From NCBI GenBank assembly GCA_020855015.1, contig JAHKLP010000010.1, positions 1 through 40,393 of the forward strand: DNA of 40,393 bases. Reading direction: 5' to 3'. Numbering within the stretch: the first letter of the stretch is position 1; every line of letters begins with the position of its first letter. The translations under genes were made by a program, and so were the position numbers. The notes beneath the pieces are model-generated. The model was not told the DNA's origin, ran no database searches, and saw nothing but the letters and a program-made list of their open reading frames with translations. This document shows positions 26,604 to 39,379 of the stretch, piece after piece. Source of the DNA: Methanobacterium sp. (GTDB lineage Archaea > Methanobacteriota > Methanobacteria > Methanobacteriales > Methanobacteriaceae).

Positions 26604-27980
26604 ATGAATATTATAGAAAAATCACAATCAATCCGGACTCACGAGAATAAGGCGTCAGAAAACTTGGAAGAATTCATTGAAAGAATCAACAAACACAACC
26701 CAAAAACAAAAGCATTTGTAGAGTTTAAAAATGATGAAGCTCTCCAAATGGCTGAAGAAATTGATAATAAGATAACTAACGGTGAAAAAGTAGGGAAACT
26801 AGCCGGCCTGGTAATAGGTATTAAAAGCAACATCAATGTGGAGGATTTCCATATCACTGCTGCCTCTAAGACTCTCGAAAACTACATTGGCAGTTATGAT
26901 GCCACAGTGATCAGACGTATAAAGGCTGAAGATGGTATCATTGTGGGAATGACCAATATGGATGAATTCGCTGCTGGAAGTTCCACTGAAACATCATTTC
27001 ACGGCCCCACTGACAACCCAAGAGCTCCTGGACGAATACCGGGAGGATCCAGTGGGGGAAGTGCCGCAGCAGTAGCTTCCGAAATGTGTGATCTTGCTCT
27101 GGGCTCCGACACAGGAGGATCCATCCGGAACCCTGCATCTCACTGTGGAGTGATGGGATTCAAACCCACTTATGGTGTAGTTAGCAGGCAGGGACTTCTG
27201 GATCTGGCCATGAGCTTCGACCAGATAGGTCCATTCGCCACAGATACCAGTGGAATAGCTTTAATGCTGGATGTTATTGCGGGAGAGGATCGTCGGGAGT
27301 GCACAACCATTGACTGGAAGGTACCTGATTTTGCTGCCAGCATCAATGATCCGCAAGATGCCCTTAAAGGCATGCGGCTGGGTGTAGTGAAGGAATTCTA
27401 TGATGTCTCTGATAAGGCTATAGTCAATATAATTGAAGATCGCATCAACCAAATGCAAGAGGCAGGGGCAGAAGTGGTGGAATTAAACTTCGATTATCTG
27501 GAATTATGTCTACCAACCTATTATCTAATAAACTATGTTGAATTCTTTTCAGCAACCCGAAAATATGATGGCCGAAAATACGGGGAACGAATCGAAGAAG
27601 TCTGTGGAGACGAAGTACTGCGCAGAATACACATGGGATCCTACATAAGCCAGAAAGAGTACAGTGGCAAATACTACAAAAAAGCACTACAAGCTCGATC
27701 ACTCATAAGAAAAGAAATAACCGGGCTTTTAAAAGATGTGGATGTACTAGTGGGTCCGACAGTCCCTAAACTGCCTCACAAAGTAGGCACGGAGCTGGAA
27801 CCCATGGAAATGTACGCCTATGACATCCTGACAGTTATAGCCAACCTGGCAGGGATACCCGCCGCCAGCACCCCAGCAGGTGATGTAAATGGAATACCTG
27901 TGGGAATGCAATTCCAGGCCAAACCACTGGACGATGAAAAAATAATCAAGCTCATGGCTGCACACGAAGCGTTAAATTAA
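26604..27980 (+). CDS. gatA: Asp/Glu-tRNA amidotransferase subunit A
   Basis: The 458-residue protein has the amidase-signature triad at the spacing known for GatA: K74 (GIKSN), S149 (PGGSSGGSAAA) and S173 (DTGGSIRNPA). GatA releases ammonia from glutamine for GatCAB, which converts mischarged Asp-tRNA(Asn) to Asn-tRNA(Asn); in methanogens Gln-tRNA is made by GatDE. gatB and gatC are not in the window, as is common in archaea. AGGTGG precedes the ATG by 4-5 nt. Confidence 0.94.
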   Translation: MNIIEKSQSIRTHENKASENLEEFIERINKHNPKTKAFVEFKNDEALQMAEEIDNKITNGEKVGKLAGLVIGIKSNINVEDFHITAASKTLENYIGSYDATVIRRIKAEDGIIVGMTNMDEFAAGSSTETSFHGPTDNPRAPGRIPGGSSGGSAAAVASEMCDLALGSDTGGSIRNPASHCGVMGFKPTYGVVSRQGLLDLAMSFDQIGPFATDTSGIALMLDVIAGEDRRECTTIDWKVPDFAASINDPQDALKGMRLGVVKEFYDVSDKAIVNIIEDRINQMQEAGAEVVELNFDYLELCLPTYYLINYVEFFSATRKYDGRKYGERIEEVCGDEVLRRIHMGSYISQKEYSGKYYKKALQARSLIRKEITGLLKDVDVLVGPTVPKLPHKVGTELEPMEMYAYDILTVIANLAGIPAASTPAGDVNGIPVGMQFQAKPLDDEKIIKLMAAHEALN

Positions 27981-28045
27981 TCAATTTTAATTTTTTTAAT
28001 CAATTACCTCTAAAAAACTCCAGATGAAATAAATACGAGGTTTTC

Positions 28046-29548
<1,503 letters not shown>

Positions 29549-29631
29549 AAAAATTATATTTTATAAAATTTGACTAAAATGGAAAAGTATTAAAAAGATA
29601 GTTTAGCGGGCAATAAAGTGTTTGAAGTTTG

Positions 29632-30309
29632 TTAAATGCCTCTAAACTCATGGTATCCTTCAATTAATTCTGCACCACTTAAAAACACCAGATCATTCTT
29701 TTTGGCGTAAACTGCTACATCATCGGTGGTCATTGAATTACCGCTCTCATCATCCATCATTTCACAGCAGACTGCCACTTCCGTCAATCCTGCCATTTCA
29801 GCCAGGGCAACACTCATCTCAGTGTGGCCTTTCCTCTTTAATACATGGCCTTCAGAAGCTCTGAGGAGGGTTACATGTCCAGGGGACCTGAAATATTTGC
29901 CGAAATCAGTGAAATTACCATTTTTGCATAATAATCCCAGTTCTTTAATGGTACAGGCCCGGTCATTATCAGTGATTCCAGTAAAAGTCTTTCGGTGGTT
30001 TACTGTAATTGAGAAAGCTGATTTCTCGTCATAAGGAATATCTGTGGGTGATAAACCTGCTAAAACAGGATATTTGTCACTGGCTGCTTCCATTACATCG
30101 GTCATGAATGGAATACCCAGTTCATCCGATATTTCGGAGGATATTGGCACACAAACCAGGCCACCAGCATCATTTCTAATGGTGGTCATGTGCTGGGGGG
30201 TCATGAACTCCGCAGCCAAAATCATGTCGGTTTCCCGTTCACGGTTATCATCATCAAAGATTAAAACTATTTCTCCTTTCTTAAAGGATTCTATGGCTTT
30301 TTTTATCAT
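29632..30309 (-). CDS. ribB: 3,4-dihydroxy-2-butanone 4-phosphate synthase
   Basis: RibB makes the four-carbon unit of riboflavin from ribulose 5-phosphate. The acidic loop FDDDNRERETDM (residues ~18-29), GHVTLLRASEGHVLKRKGHTEMSVALAEMAG (~123-153) and the single-domain length of 225 residues fit the archaeal enzyme. No RibA-like GTP cyclohydrolase domain is fused. It lies downstream of ribK and sepS on the minus strand (134-nt gap) and converges with the CobQ-like gene. fae-hps in this window makes its substrate sugar phosphate. Confidence 0.95.
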   Translation of the reverse strand: MIKKAIESFKKGEIVLIFDDDNRERETDMILAAEFMTPQHMTTIRNDAGGLVCVPISSEISDELGIPFMTDVMEAASDKYPVLAGLSPTDIPYDEKSAFSITVNHRKTFTGITDNDRACTIKELGLLCKNGNFTDFGKYFRSPGHVTLLRASEGHVLKRKGHTEMSVALAEMAGLTEVAVCCEMMDDESGNSMTTDDVAVYAKKNDLVFLSGAELIEGYHEFRGI

Positions 30310-30443
30310 ATGATCACAAGATTAGATTTTTTTCGAGTAATATTGTTAAACTATACTATCGGGAAATGTCTCACAATATTGATTGATTTTTGAAACATAT
30401 TATATTTAAAAAACAATAATCAATCTCATTTAATAAATCTTAC

Positions 30444-30839
30444 TTAATCTATTTTTAGAGTGGCGGGATCTCCATCTTTAAGGTGATATGCTTCCCTGAG
30501 GTTTTCCTCAGCCACAAACTCCAGAATTTCATTAGAATGCTCTGTTTTAACCGGAAACAATACAGCGCCACTTATTTTCCTGTTTAACTGGGCTAGTAAG
30601 AATTTAACATCTCCAAACTTGCCGCTTCCCTTAATAATTCCCATCTTGTCACTTAGATCATGTATTGATTTTGCATCTTCCTCAGAAATTTCAAGGTTAA
30701 GAGTCCCGGGAAATGGTTTAAATCCAAGTTTTTCCAGGAATTCGCCCTGATAAACATCTAAAGACATGAAATAACTTCCTTCATGGGTTCCGGAGACAAT
30801 AACTCCTTTGATTTCCATTTTATTCCTTTCAGTTACCAT
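30444..30839 (-). CDS. ribK: CTP-dependent riboflavin kinase
   Basis: This is the archaeal RibK (formerly DUF120), which phosphorylates riboflavin to FMN with CTP. Family blocks are VSGTHEGSYFMSL, LGFKPFPGTLNLEI and AVLFPVKTEHSNEILEFVAEENLREAYHLKDGD. The start is uncertain: GTG 30854, ATG 30839 and ATG 30818 are in frame. GGTGG is about 11 nt before 30839, and AAAGG 7 nt before 30818; I list 30839. There is no Rossmann or FAD-synthetase fusion. It follows sepS by 24-40 nt and precedes ribB, the next riboflavin gene. Confidence 0.92.
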   Translation of the reverse strand: MVTERNKMEIKGVIVSGTHEGSYFMSLDVYQGEFLEKLGFKPFPGTLNLEISEEDAKSIHDLSDKMGIIKGSGKFGDVKFLLAQLNRKISGAVLFPVKTEHSNEILEFVAEENLREAYHLKDGDPATLKID

Positions 30840-30878
30840 TTTAATATTTTCCACCAGTTAAACATTTATCTTAATTGA

Positions 30879-32540
30879 TCAGTCCTTAATTTCACCAGTT
30901 ATAGTACAGAATATTGGCCCTCTAATGTCAATAACCTTATTTTTACTGGTAATGTAACGCACAGCCACTTCATCCAGTTTAAGGTTTACATCAGATGGTA
31001 ATTTGGCAATTGTAGTCCTTAAACTAAGTTTTTCCTCTCCACTGATTATCATTTCCTCGAGACGGTAGGCTGCCTGTGCAGCTACGCCTTCCAGATAACT
31101 GATACCAGTGGGAACACCTTTTTTTAGGGCCTGAATAGCCAGATCATCAACGATTTCCTTTCCCATACCCTCAATGATTTCCTCAACCACATCTTCAGGA
31201 GGTTGAAGACTATCAATGGTGTGGGGATGGGGCACTCCTACAATGTTACCATCATGAACGTATATACGGTTCCAACTGGCAGGTCCCAGTAGTTTAGTGC
31301 CTGCTTCTGGCTCTACAAGTTTCACTTCAATGGTTTTATCCATGAAATTCCCCTCAAAAACAGTAAAATTGCAGGGTGAAGGTGTATCACCGTGTTCCCG
31401 AGCAGTGCTTATAATTGATTCTGCAAGATTTCTTCCATCCTCAGTCACAGGATAGAGATCCATACGGAGCATTGAGGCCAGTTCACGATCACTGAGGCTC
31501 TTTTTGTTGTATATCTGGGGGTATACCATCTTACGAATATCTTCATACCCTCCGAGTATCATGGCCATCCTTTCAGCTCCCACTCCCAGATTCATTACTT
31601 CCTGCTCAATTCCATACCGTGCCAGGGCTATTGGAGAATATAATCCGAAGGTGGCCACTTCCACCCAGTTATTTAACTGGGGATGATAACCATAAACTTC
31701 AGTCTGGGTGCCAGGGATGTAATATTTGGATTTCTTCTCATCAGGTAAGAACTTGAACTTCTTAAAACCGAAGTATTCAAGTAAACTCTCCGAAACTGCC
31801 ATTCCCAGATCCAGGGACACTTCATCTTCCATCCAGACACATGATGCAGAGTGATATGTCATTAAGTGGCTTGAATCTTCCCGTTGTTCACGACGGAAGC
31901 AACGGTCAATTGAAAATAATTTAACCGGGAGTGGATGGGTTTTTGTCATGGCCTCCAGGGTTATGAACCAGCCAGATGTCATATGTGAGCGTAAAGTGGT
32001 TTTACTAGGGATTGGGGTGAGTTCTCTTAGTTCGGGGAAAATCCTTTCCAATACTCTGAGTCCTGCTTCATCTTCCACTTCCAGGGAAGAGGAAACATCT
32101 TGCACCAAATCATCTCCACTGGTATCACCCTTTTTGTAACTGCGGAATACCTCTTTAAGAGACTGTATTTTTTCTTCATCTAAAAAAATGCCTAATGCCT
32201 CTATTTTTTCAATCTTGTCTAAACTGATCCCTATATCTGGACGAGGTAGACCTGACAAGTAGAAGCACCGATCCAAAACTGCAGGGGCTTCCGGTCCGAA
32301 CTGACGGTAAACATGGTCTTCTTCTATAAACAAGGGGTTAATCGTTTCAGAAAAACCAAGCATGAGGTATGCTTGACGTAACTTGGCAATAGTATCATTT
32401 AATGGATGAGTTTGCCCAGTTTTAAGGTGCAGACGAGGATATTCATCATCATGATGGGGCTTTCTAAGGTTTAGACCTGTTTCCACCCAAGCCTTTTCAA
32501 AATCCCTTTTTGCCAGTTTCAATATCTCCTTCTTCTTCAC
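30879..32540 (-). CDS. sepS: O-phosphoserine--tRNA(Cys) ligase
   Basis: SepRS is a class II synthetase that charges tRNA(Cys) with phosphoserine, which SepCysS then converts to Cys-tRNA. Motif 2 is FSIDRCFRREQREDSSHLMTYHSAS and motif 3 is GVGAERMAMILGGYEDIR. The 553 residues are close to the usual ~540. The start is GTG at 32540, 7 nt after GAGGAGG; an out-of-frame ATG lies in between. It heads a minus-strand unit with ribK and probably ribB. SepCysS and SepCysE are not in the window. Confidence 0.96.
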   Translation of the reverse strand: MKKKEILKLAKRDFEKAWVETGLNLRKPHHDDEYPRLHLKTGQTHPLNDTIAKLRQAYLMLGFSETINPLFIEEDHVYRQFGPEAPAVLDRCFYLSGLPRPDIGISLDKIEKIEALGIFLDEEKIQSLKEVFRSYKKGDTSGDDLVQDVSSSLEVEDEAGLRVLERIFPELRELTPIPSKTTLRSHMTSGWFITLEAMTKTHPLPVKLFSIDRCFRREQREDSSHLMTYHSASCVWMEDEVSLDLGMAVSESLLEYFGFKKFKFLPDEKKSKYYIPGTQTEVYGYHPQLNNWVEVATFGLYSPIALARYGIEQEVMNLGVGAERMAMILGGYEDIRKMVYPQIYNKKSLSDRELASMLRMDLYPVTEDGRNLAESIISTAREHGDTPSPCNFTVFEGNFMDKTIEVKLVEPEAGTKLLGPASWNRIYVHDGNIVGVPHPHTIDSLQPPEDVVEEIIEGMGKEIVDDLAIQALKKGVPTGISYLEGVAAQAAYRLEEMIISGEEKLSLRTTIAKLPSDVNLKLDEVAVRYITSKNKVIDIRGPIFCTITGEIKD

Positions 32541-32674
32541 TGCACATCCTCCTCAGGGTTATAAGATAATAAGAAATTGTTTTACATTATTTTTATATTT
32601 ATATTTAGTTATACTCTAACATCTGTTGGCATACTTAAAAAACTTAAATAAAAAGGGAGTGCAATCTCATTAAC

Positions 32675-34321
<1,647 letters not shown>

Positions 34322-34334
34322 TTTTTTTAAAAAA
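34322..34334. terminator. Shared bidirectional T/A terminator (tfrA and tRNA-Arg)
   Basis: T7 directly after the tfrA stop is followed by A6, which is T6 on the minus strand just beyond the tRNA 3' end. One 13-nt palindrome can therefore end both convergent transcripts. Confidence 0.55.
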
Positions 34335-34338
34335 GATA

Positions 34339-34410
34339 TGCCCTGACCGGGACTTGAACCCGGGTAATAGGATCCGCAATCCTACGTGATATCCACTACA
34401 CTATCAGGGC
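34339..34410 (-). tRNA. tRNA-Arg (anticodon GCG)
   Basis: The minus strand folds into a full cloverleaf: acceptor GCCCTGA/TCAGGGC, D-stem GTG/CAC, anticodon stem TAGGA/TCCTA around loop TTGCGGA (anticodon GCG, reading CGC and CGU), a four-base variable loop, T-arm CCGGG-TTCAAGT-CCCGG and discriminator A. The CCA end is not encoded and there is no intron. A TATA-like ACTTATAGG lies about 45 nt upstream. Confidence 0.96.
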
Positions 34411-34430
34411 ACAGAAAATAGAAATTAAGT

Positions 34431-34453
34431 GTTTCAATGGTATTGATTGAAAC
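34431..34453. repeat. Perfect 8-bp inverted repeat upstream of tRNA-Arg
   Basis: GTTTCAAT (34431-34438) and ATTGAAAC (34446-34453) are exact reverse complements around GGTATTG, lying between the presumed TATA box and the tRNA. It may be an operator-like element. Confidence 0.5.
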
Positions 34454-34568
34454 CTATAAGTAGTTGATTTTTTTTCTATTTAAGTTTTGTTTAGGTTTTT
34501 TAAAGAGATCCTTATTGATATCAATAATATTTGTTTTAATTGTAGGATTAGTTGAGTTAGAGAATACT

Positions 34569-35036
<468 letters not shown>

Positions 35037-35105
35037 TTTTTTAAACAATCCCCTTGTATCAAATAATCATTTAGAAATATTGTTGAATTATTAATCTAGT
35101 ATTTA

Positions 35106-35711
35106 CTAAAATCCTATTAAAAGATAAATTTGCAGGGATGTTAAAAGATAGCCCAAAATAGTCCCCATGATGAGCTGGGTTGGGGTGTGTCTGTTGAGGT
35201 GTAGTCTGCTCCAGATCACCAGGGGTACCAGTAAACTGAATATGACGCCAGGCCAGCCGAAAAGATATATTATTGCAGTTGCCGGGCCAGCGGTGCCCAT
35301 AGCGTGAATACTGATCTTCCAGTAAAGACTGATAAAGAATAAAGTAAGAGTATTGTTAAGATAACAGATCATTAGGACTGTAGTTAGTTGGGGTGCTCCT
35401 AGGGTGTAGAGAACTAAAACCCCTATTACATAGGATAAGATAACCAGTAAAAGGGGATAAATTCGATCTTCCCTTCGTGGCATATCTGCTTCTAAATTTT
35501 TCTTTTTAATCCACACAAAACTGGTTATAATTGGTAAAATGCTTACAAAAAATATGCTTACTCCGGAAAACCATAACCAGTTTCCATTATATAGCAGGAT
35601 GTAATTTATAATAATGAAAACAGGAATAGCAAGAAATGGAGGATTGGTAATCCATGAAATTAAATTGGCAAAGTTTTCTTGGGATGATGCGTCATGTTTA
35701 AAAAGTTTCAT
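35106..35711 (-). CDS. PAP2-like membrane protein
   Basis: The 201-residue protein has about six hydrophobic segments and the remains of the PAP2 phosphatase motifs: KKKNLEADMPRREDR (~69-83), SIHAMGTAGP (~134-143) and SRLHLNRHTPTQ (~167-178). The last motif keeps the Ser-Arg and catalytic His, but the aspartate expected four residues after the His is Gln. Relatives dephosphorylate polyprenyl or phosphatidyl lipids in the membrane. It may be an altered or inactive member. Confidence 0.65.
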   Translation of the reverse strand: MKLFKHDASSQENFANLISWITNPPFLAIPVFIIINYILLYNGNWLWFSGVSIFFVSILPIITSFVWIKKKNLEADMPRREDRIYPLLLVILSYVIGVLVLYTLGAPQLTTVLMICYLNNTLTLFFISLYWKISIHAMGTAGPATAIIYLFGWPGVIFSLLVPLVIWSRLHLNRHTPTQLIMGTILGYLLTSLQIYLLIGF

Positions 35712-35800
35712 ATGTTTATCTTCCGTTGAATGGTTTTGATAAATGTGTCCTTTTAATTGAATAATGAATTTATTAACAAAAAAAAGTATTTTGATAGTTT

Positions 35801-36280
35801 TTATTTTACATAGATTCGATAGGTGTAGTTACCATAGTTCCGGGAGGCAGTAGCCACGTTATCAGCATTTTCAATATCTAAGTTGCCAGTCAGGATTTTA
35901 CCACCCAATTGGTTTTCTTCGGTTAGAAGATATTCCAGTTCCGGGAAGTTTTTATTAAGAATAGTAGACGCGTTTTCTCCAGCGCACTGTATACTTGCTG
36001 GATTATTGCTTCCGGATTCCAGGATGGTTGATAAGGTCTCAAGCACAGTCATTCCTCCTCCCGGCCTGTATTGGGCCATGAAATCCATAATATCCTGTGC
36101 TTTCTGGGAAGAATAGATATGATTAGAGGGTTCATTAGATGTAGGAAGGTTACTAACTCCTAAAATGATAATTATGACTGGTATTAAAGCCAATACTGCA
36201 TCAAGGGTATAAGCGAATCCTCTCTCATCCATAAACTTCACAATTATTGTATTTATTCTGCAAATTTTTTCTCTAATCAT
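35801..36280 (-). CDS. Small secreted or anchored protein with pilin-like N-terminus
   Basis: I do not recognise this 159-residue protein. After a basic stretch (MIREKICRINTIIVKFMDERG) comes the hydrophobic segment FAYTLDAVLALIPVIIIILGV (residues ~22-42), similar in shape to archaeal pilin or pseudopilin starts, then a polar external domain with one cysteine and an aromatic end (YGNYTYRIYVK). The start at 36280 overlaps the preceding gene's stop by 8 nt, with AAGGA 4 nt before it, so it is coupled; 36232 is a second possible start. Confidence 0.6.
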   Translation of the reverse strand: MIREKICRINTIIVKFMDERGFAYTLDAVLALIPVIIIILGVSNLPTSNEPSNHIYSSQKAQDIMDFMAQYRPGGGMTVLETLSTILESGSNNPASIQCAGENASTILNKNFPELEYLLTEENQLGGKILTGNLDIENADNVATASRNYGNYTYRIYVK

Positions 36281-37637
36281 TTTTCCTTATTCTTGCAACA
36301 ATCTGGTCTTTTTTCGCGATTGCTTCTTGAGCCGCCTTTTCAACTTTTTGTTTCATTTCTTCAAAGTCTTCGGGGTGTACGTCGCCCACGAACTTTTTGA
36401 TCTTGGTGTAGGCTGCTTCACGGAAGAGTGGCTTAAGTTCGGTTTCTCCATGGTCACTTATCAGTCTGGGAATTCCAGTGTCATCAACTTCACCTATCTG
36501 GCCGATTTTTACTCCGGAGTTCGAAACCACATTTTCTACTTCACTGGCCACATCTTCAGTGGCTATAATCATGAGTGAATCCACGGAAACACCCAATGGA
36601 TCGATATCCAGGCTTTCCAGCATGCCCAAAACTTTAGGGTTTATCTGTTGTCGGATCTCATCCTCCCAGAAGGCCATTCCCAGCCCAGTAGTTTGAGATA
36701 TTTCATGAGCATCACCCCTGAGTCCTCCATTGGTCACATCAGTCATGGCATGGACTTTTGGAAGTAGACCTGCCCGTAATATGGCTTCAGAGGCTTGAAT
36801 GAAGCTAATGTCCATAGTTTCCCATACAACGTCAAATAGGCCATGATACAGTGCGGTTGTGGTTATAGTTCCGCCACCAGACCCTTCAGTTAAGAGAATG
36901 ACATCACCGGCTTCGGCTCGTTTCCGGGCAGTGGGGGGATAAGGAGATATTCCCACTGAACCTACAGCACTGACCAGTCTATCTCCTAGAACCATGTCTC
37001 CACCTACACGGAGAGTGCTGCCTGCTACCAGGGGGACTCCTGTGAGTTCTGAAACAGCACACACTCCGGCAGTGTAGTCAAAGAGTTTTGCAACTTCTCC
37101 ATCATCTGCCAAGTGCAGGTCACTAAGTAGGGCTACAGGCTGGGATCCCATAACACAAACATCCCTCATGGAAGCCCTGGCCACATGAAAACCTCCCAGA
37201 AATGGGTACTCACTTAACCGGGAGTGAATTCCATCTACTGCGGTGGTTATATATACTTCATCTGCACCGGCAGGTGCTTTGACTACTCCACCATCGTCTT
37301 GTGCAGTGGGATTAATGAAGGCATCAGTGTGGCTGCTTTTTACGATCTCGGCGATCTGCCTGTGGACAAAGAAGTCTCCTGCGCCCCGAGATCCAACACC
37401 CATTTCTCCCATACCCACTCCAGATTTGGGGTAATTTATGAGGTTTTTAAGGGATTCATCAGGGTGGTTTTCTATTTTCAGGGTGTATTTAACTTCATCC
37501 AGAACGGCCTTTGCCATTTGACCTGCCTGTTCAGGGGAAATATCTTTAAATTCCAGTATCTTTTCCTGGAGACTTTTTTGAACAGATTTTTCGTCACTGT
37601 CTGCCAGGGCACGCCTGGCGAAACCTTCCATATCCAC
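36273..37637 (-). CDS. PurM/HypE-like AIR synthase-related protein
   Basis: The 454-residue protein has an N-terminal helical part (~1-75), an AIR-synthase/SelD-like ATP-binding core (TAQDDGGVVKAP, VDGIHSRLSEYPFLGGFHVARASMRDVCVMGSQPVALLSDLHLADDG near 133-178) and a C-terminal AIRS domain (AMTDVTNGGLRGDAHEIS, ~300-317), then a coiled basic tail. Methanogens keep several such proteins of unproven function, including methanogenesis-marker proteins. GTG at 37637 or ATG at 37631 are possible starts after AAGGTG. It is coupled to the pilin-like gene downstream. Confidence 0.82.
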   Translation of the reverse strand: MDMEGFARRALADSDEKSVQKSLQEKILEFKDISPEQAGQMAKAVLDEVKYTLKIENHPDESLKNLINYPKSGVGMGEMGVGSRGAGDFFVHRQIAEIVKSSHTDAFINPTAQDDGGVVKAPAGADEVYITTAVDGIHSRLSEYPFLGGFHVARASMRDVCVMGSQPVALLSDLHLADDGEVAKLFDYTAGVCAVSELTGVPLVAGSTLRVGGDMVLGDRLVSAVGSVGISPYPPTARKRAEAGDVILLTEGSGGGTITTTALYHGLFDVVWETMDISFIQASEAILRAGLLPKVHAMTDVTNGGLRGDAHEISQTTGLGMAFWEDEIRQQINPKVLGMLESLDIDPLGVSVDSLMIIATEDVASEVENVVSNSGVKIGQIGEVDDTGIPRLISDHGETELKPLFREAAYTKIKKFVGDVHPEDFEEMKQKVEKAAQEAIAKKDQIVARIRKND

Positions 37638-37703
37638 ACTTACACCTTCTTAGTATTACTAATATATAAATTTTTCTTACTTTTTAGTACTAAAAACCAA
37701 TCT

Positions 37704-38312
37704 TTAAACCAGTTTAAGAAAGTTTTCCAATATTTTCAGACCCACATTCCCACTCTTTTCCGGGTGAAACTGGGTGGCAAACACATTATCTTGAGCCACA
37801 ATGGCCGGAACATCTAAACCATAATCAACGGTTGCAACCACTATTTCATCATCATCAGGCTGCACATAATAGGAGTGAACAAAATACATGTAATCATTGC
37901 CAATCCCCTTTATTAAAGATGATTTCTTCCGGATATTCAGGTTATTCCAGCCCATATGGGGTACTTTTAGGCCACCATTTTCCTGACTTTCTGGAAATCG
38001 CACAACCTTTCCTGGCAACACATCCAGCCCACAAATCCCAGGATTTTCCTCACTTTCACCAAAAAGGACCTGCAAACCTAAACAAACCCCTAAAAATGGT
38101 TTTTCCTCATTGATATGTTGGTGAATAGTTTCTTTATATTTGGTCAAATTTTGCATGGCAGTTCCGAAAGCTCCAACTCCAGGAAGAATAAGTGCATCGG
38201 CATTTGTCAGTTCTTCTTTATCCTGAGTTATCAGTACTTCAGCACCAATTTGTTGAAATCCATTGCTGATGCTTTTCAGATTCCCGCTGCCGTAATCAAT
38301 TATAGCTATCAT
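37704..38312 (-). CDS. hisH: Imidazole glycerol phosphate synthase, glutaminase subunit
   Basis: HisH supplies ammonia from glutamine to HisF in histidine synthesis. Class I glutaminase residues are C77 (GVCLGLQVLF) and the H183-P-E185 pair (TQFHPEKSG); the oxyanion region is LILPGVGAFG (~41-50). Length 202 is typical. Its ATG overlaps the cfbD stop in ATGA with no separate ribosome binding site, so translation depends on cfbD. hisF is not adjacent; hisB lies 34 kb away. Confidence 0.95.
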   Translation of the reverse strand: MIAIIDYGSGNLKSISNGFQQIGAEVLITQDKEELTNADALILPGVGAFGTAMQNLTKYKETIHQHINEEKPFLGVCLGLQVLFGESEENPGICGLDVLPGKVVRFPESQENGGLKVPHMGWNNLNIRKKSSLIKGIGNDYMYFVHSYYVQPDDDEIVVATVDYGLDVPAIVAQDNVFATQFHPEKSGNVGLKILENFLKLV

Positions 38313-39379
38313 TGTTTTTCATTAATCTTTTTTCTTAAAACAGTTCCGAAATCGGAAGGAACGATTTTATCAGTTCCCAGGGTTTTTGCATGAGCGTCCA
38401 GTTCAGTGACCACCCAATTGTAACCTAAATTCTTTAGAGGCTCCACCAGTCTTGGACCGTCAGTAATGGCAATTGTTTTTGTTTTTAATTTCTCAATAGG
38501 GAGGGCATGAGGTACTCCTGCCACCACCACAATGTCAAAATTATTTTTTTCAAGGAATTCCACTGCTTTTTTTCCAGTTACAGGATATTCATCCAAACCA
38601 CCGGTTATAATATCAACATTCATATCCAGTTCCATCTTTATATTCTGGGCATGTTGCCGGATACGGGGCAACCCAATTCCATCATCTAGATTACCAATGA
38701 TTTTTGGTGGGTTTTCAGGATAAACCTCCTGGAAATGTATTTTTAAAATATCAGCGAAGAGGTAAGATGTTTCTTTCTTGGCGTTGAGAACCAGAGCAAT
38801 TTTATCTCCATTTTCAAAGGCATCGAGAAGAATCTGGGCTACTTCTTCTTTATCATCCCCGTAAGAGGGTTTTATATATTTTCCCTGGGCCATTCCTCTG
38901 GTTTTCTCGATTTCGGTGGCTTTTTTAAGCATTGTAATCTGCCTATCTGCTTCATCACGAGAGATCACACCTTCTAGTTCTGCTGCGTCTAAAACAGCTA
39001 TAGCTCCTTCTGTGTTATCACCTTCACTTAACCCTCCATGAGACTCCACAGTTAATACTTTAGCAGGGATTCCAGCGTTGCTGACTGCTTCACGCATGTC
39101 TTCCCCGATGATCATACTGGCACAAGTGCCCACCACTCCCACCAGTTTTGGATGGAAAAGTTCATTTGCTTCTTTAAGAGTTTCCTCTAGCTTGGCTGAT
39201 GCTCCGAAAATGAAATCATTCTCTGACATGGCAGTGGTAACCACCCTCACTCCATCATTTTCCAGGAGACGGCCGGTACGGAAACAGCAACCATGGGGTC
39301 CGTGGAGGATAATAACATCAGCATTCAAATCTCGGAGAGTATAAAGTGACGCGGCGATGGGACTGGGTCGTGGATGCAA
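38309..39379 (-). CDS. cfbD: Ni-sirohydrochlorin a,c-diamide reductive cyclase subunit CfbD
   Basis: CfbD is a NifD-like protein that, with the NifH-like CfbC, reduces and cyclises Ni-sirohydrochlorin a,c-diamide on the way to coenzyme F430 of methyl-CoM reductase. Cysteines C31-C32 (GPHGCCFRTG) and C86 (GTCASMI) are candidate cluster ligands. The usual start MHPRPSP is encoded from a TTG at 39377-39379, 7 nt after AGGTGA; an out-of-frame ATG lies 5 nt upstream. A TATA box (CTTTATAATA) lies at 39431-39440. cfbC is not in the window. Confidence 0.95.
   Translation of the reverse strand: MHPRPSPIAASLYTLRDLNADVIILHGPHGCCFRTGRLLENDGVRVVTTAMSENDFIFGASAKLEETLKEANELFHPKLVGVVGTCASMIIGEDMREAVSNAGIPAKVLTVESHGGLSEGDNTEGAIAVLDAAELEGVISRDEADRQITMLKKATEIEKTRGMAQGKYIKPSYGDDKEEVAQILLDAFENGDKIALVLNAKKETSYLFADILKIHFQEVYPENPPKIIGNLDDGIGLPRIRQHAQNIKMELDMNVDIITGGLDEYPVTGKKAVEFLEKNNFDIVVVAGVPHALPIEKLKTKTIAITDGPRLVEPLKNLGYNWVVTELDAHAKTLGTDKIVPSDFGTVLRKKINEKQ

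Noticed and set aside
34431..34453. ATTGAAAC end typical of CRISPR repeats
   Set aside because: Only one short palindrome is present; there are no repeated units or spacers and no cas genes in the window.
37224..37817. 197-codon plus-strand frame across the AIR synthase-like gene and into hisH
   Set aside because: It is antisense to two recognised genes; composition is of a shadow frame and no ribosome binding site is seen.
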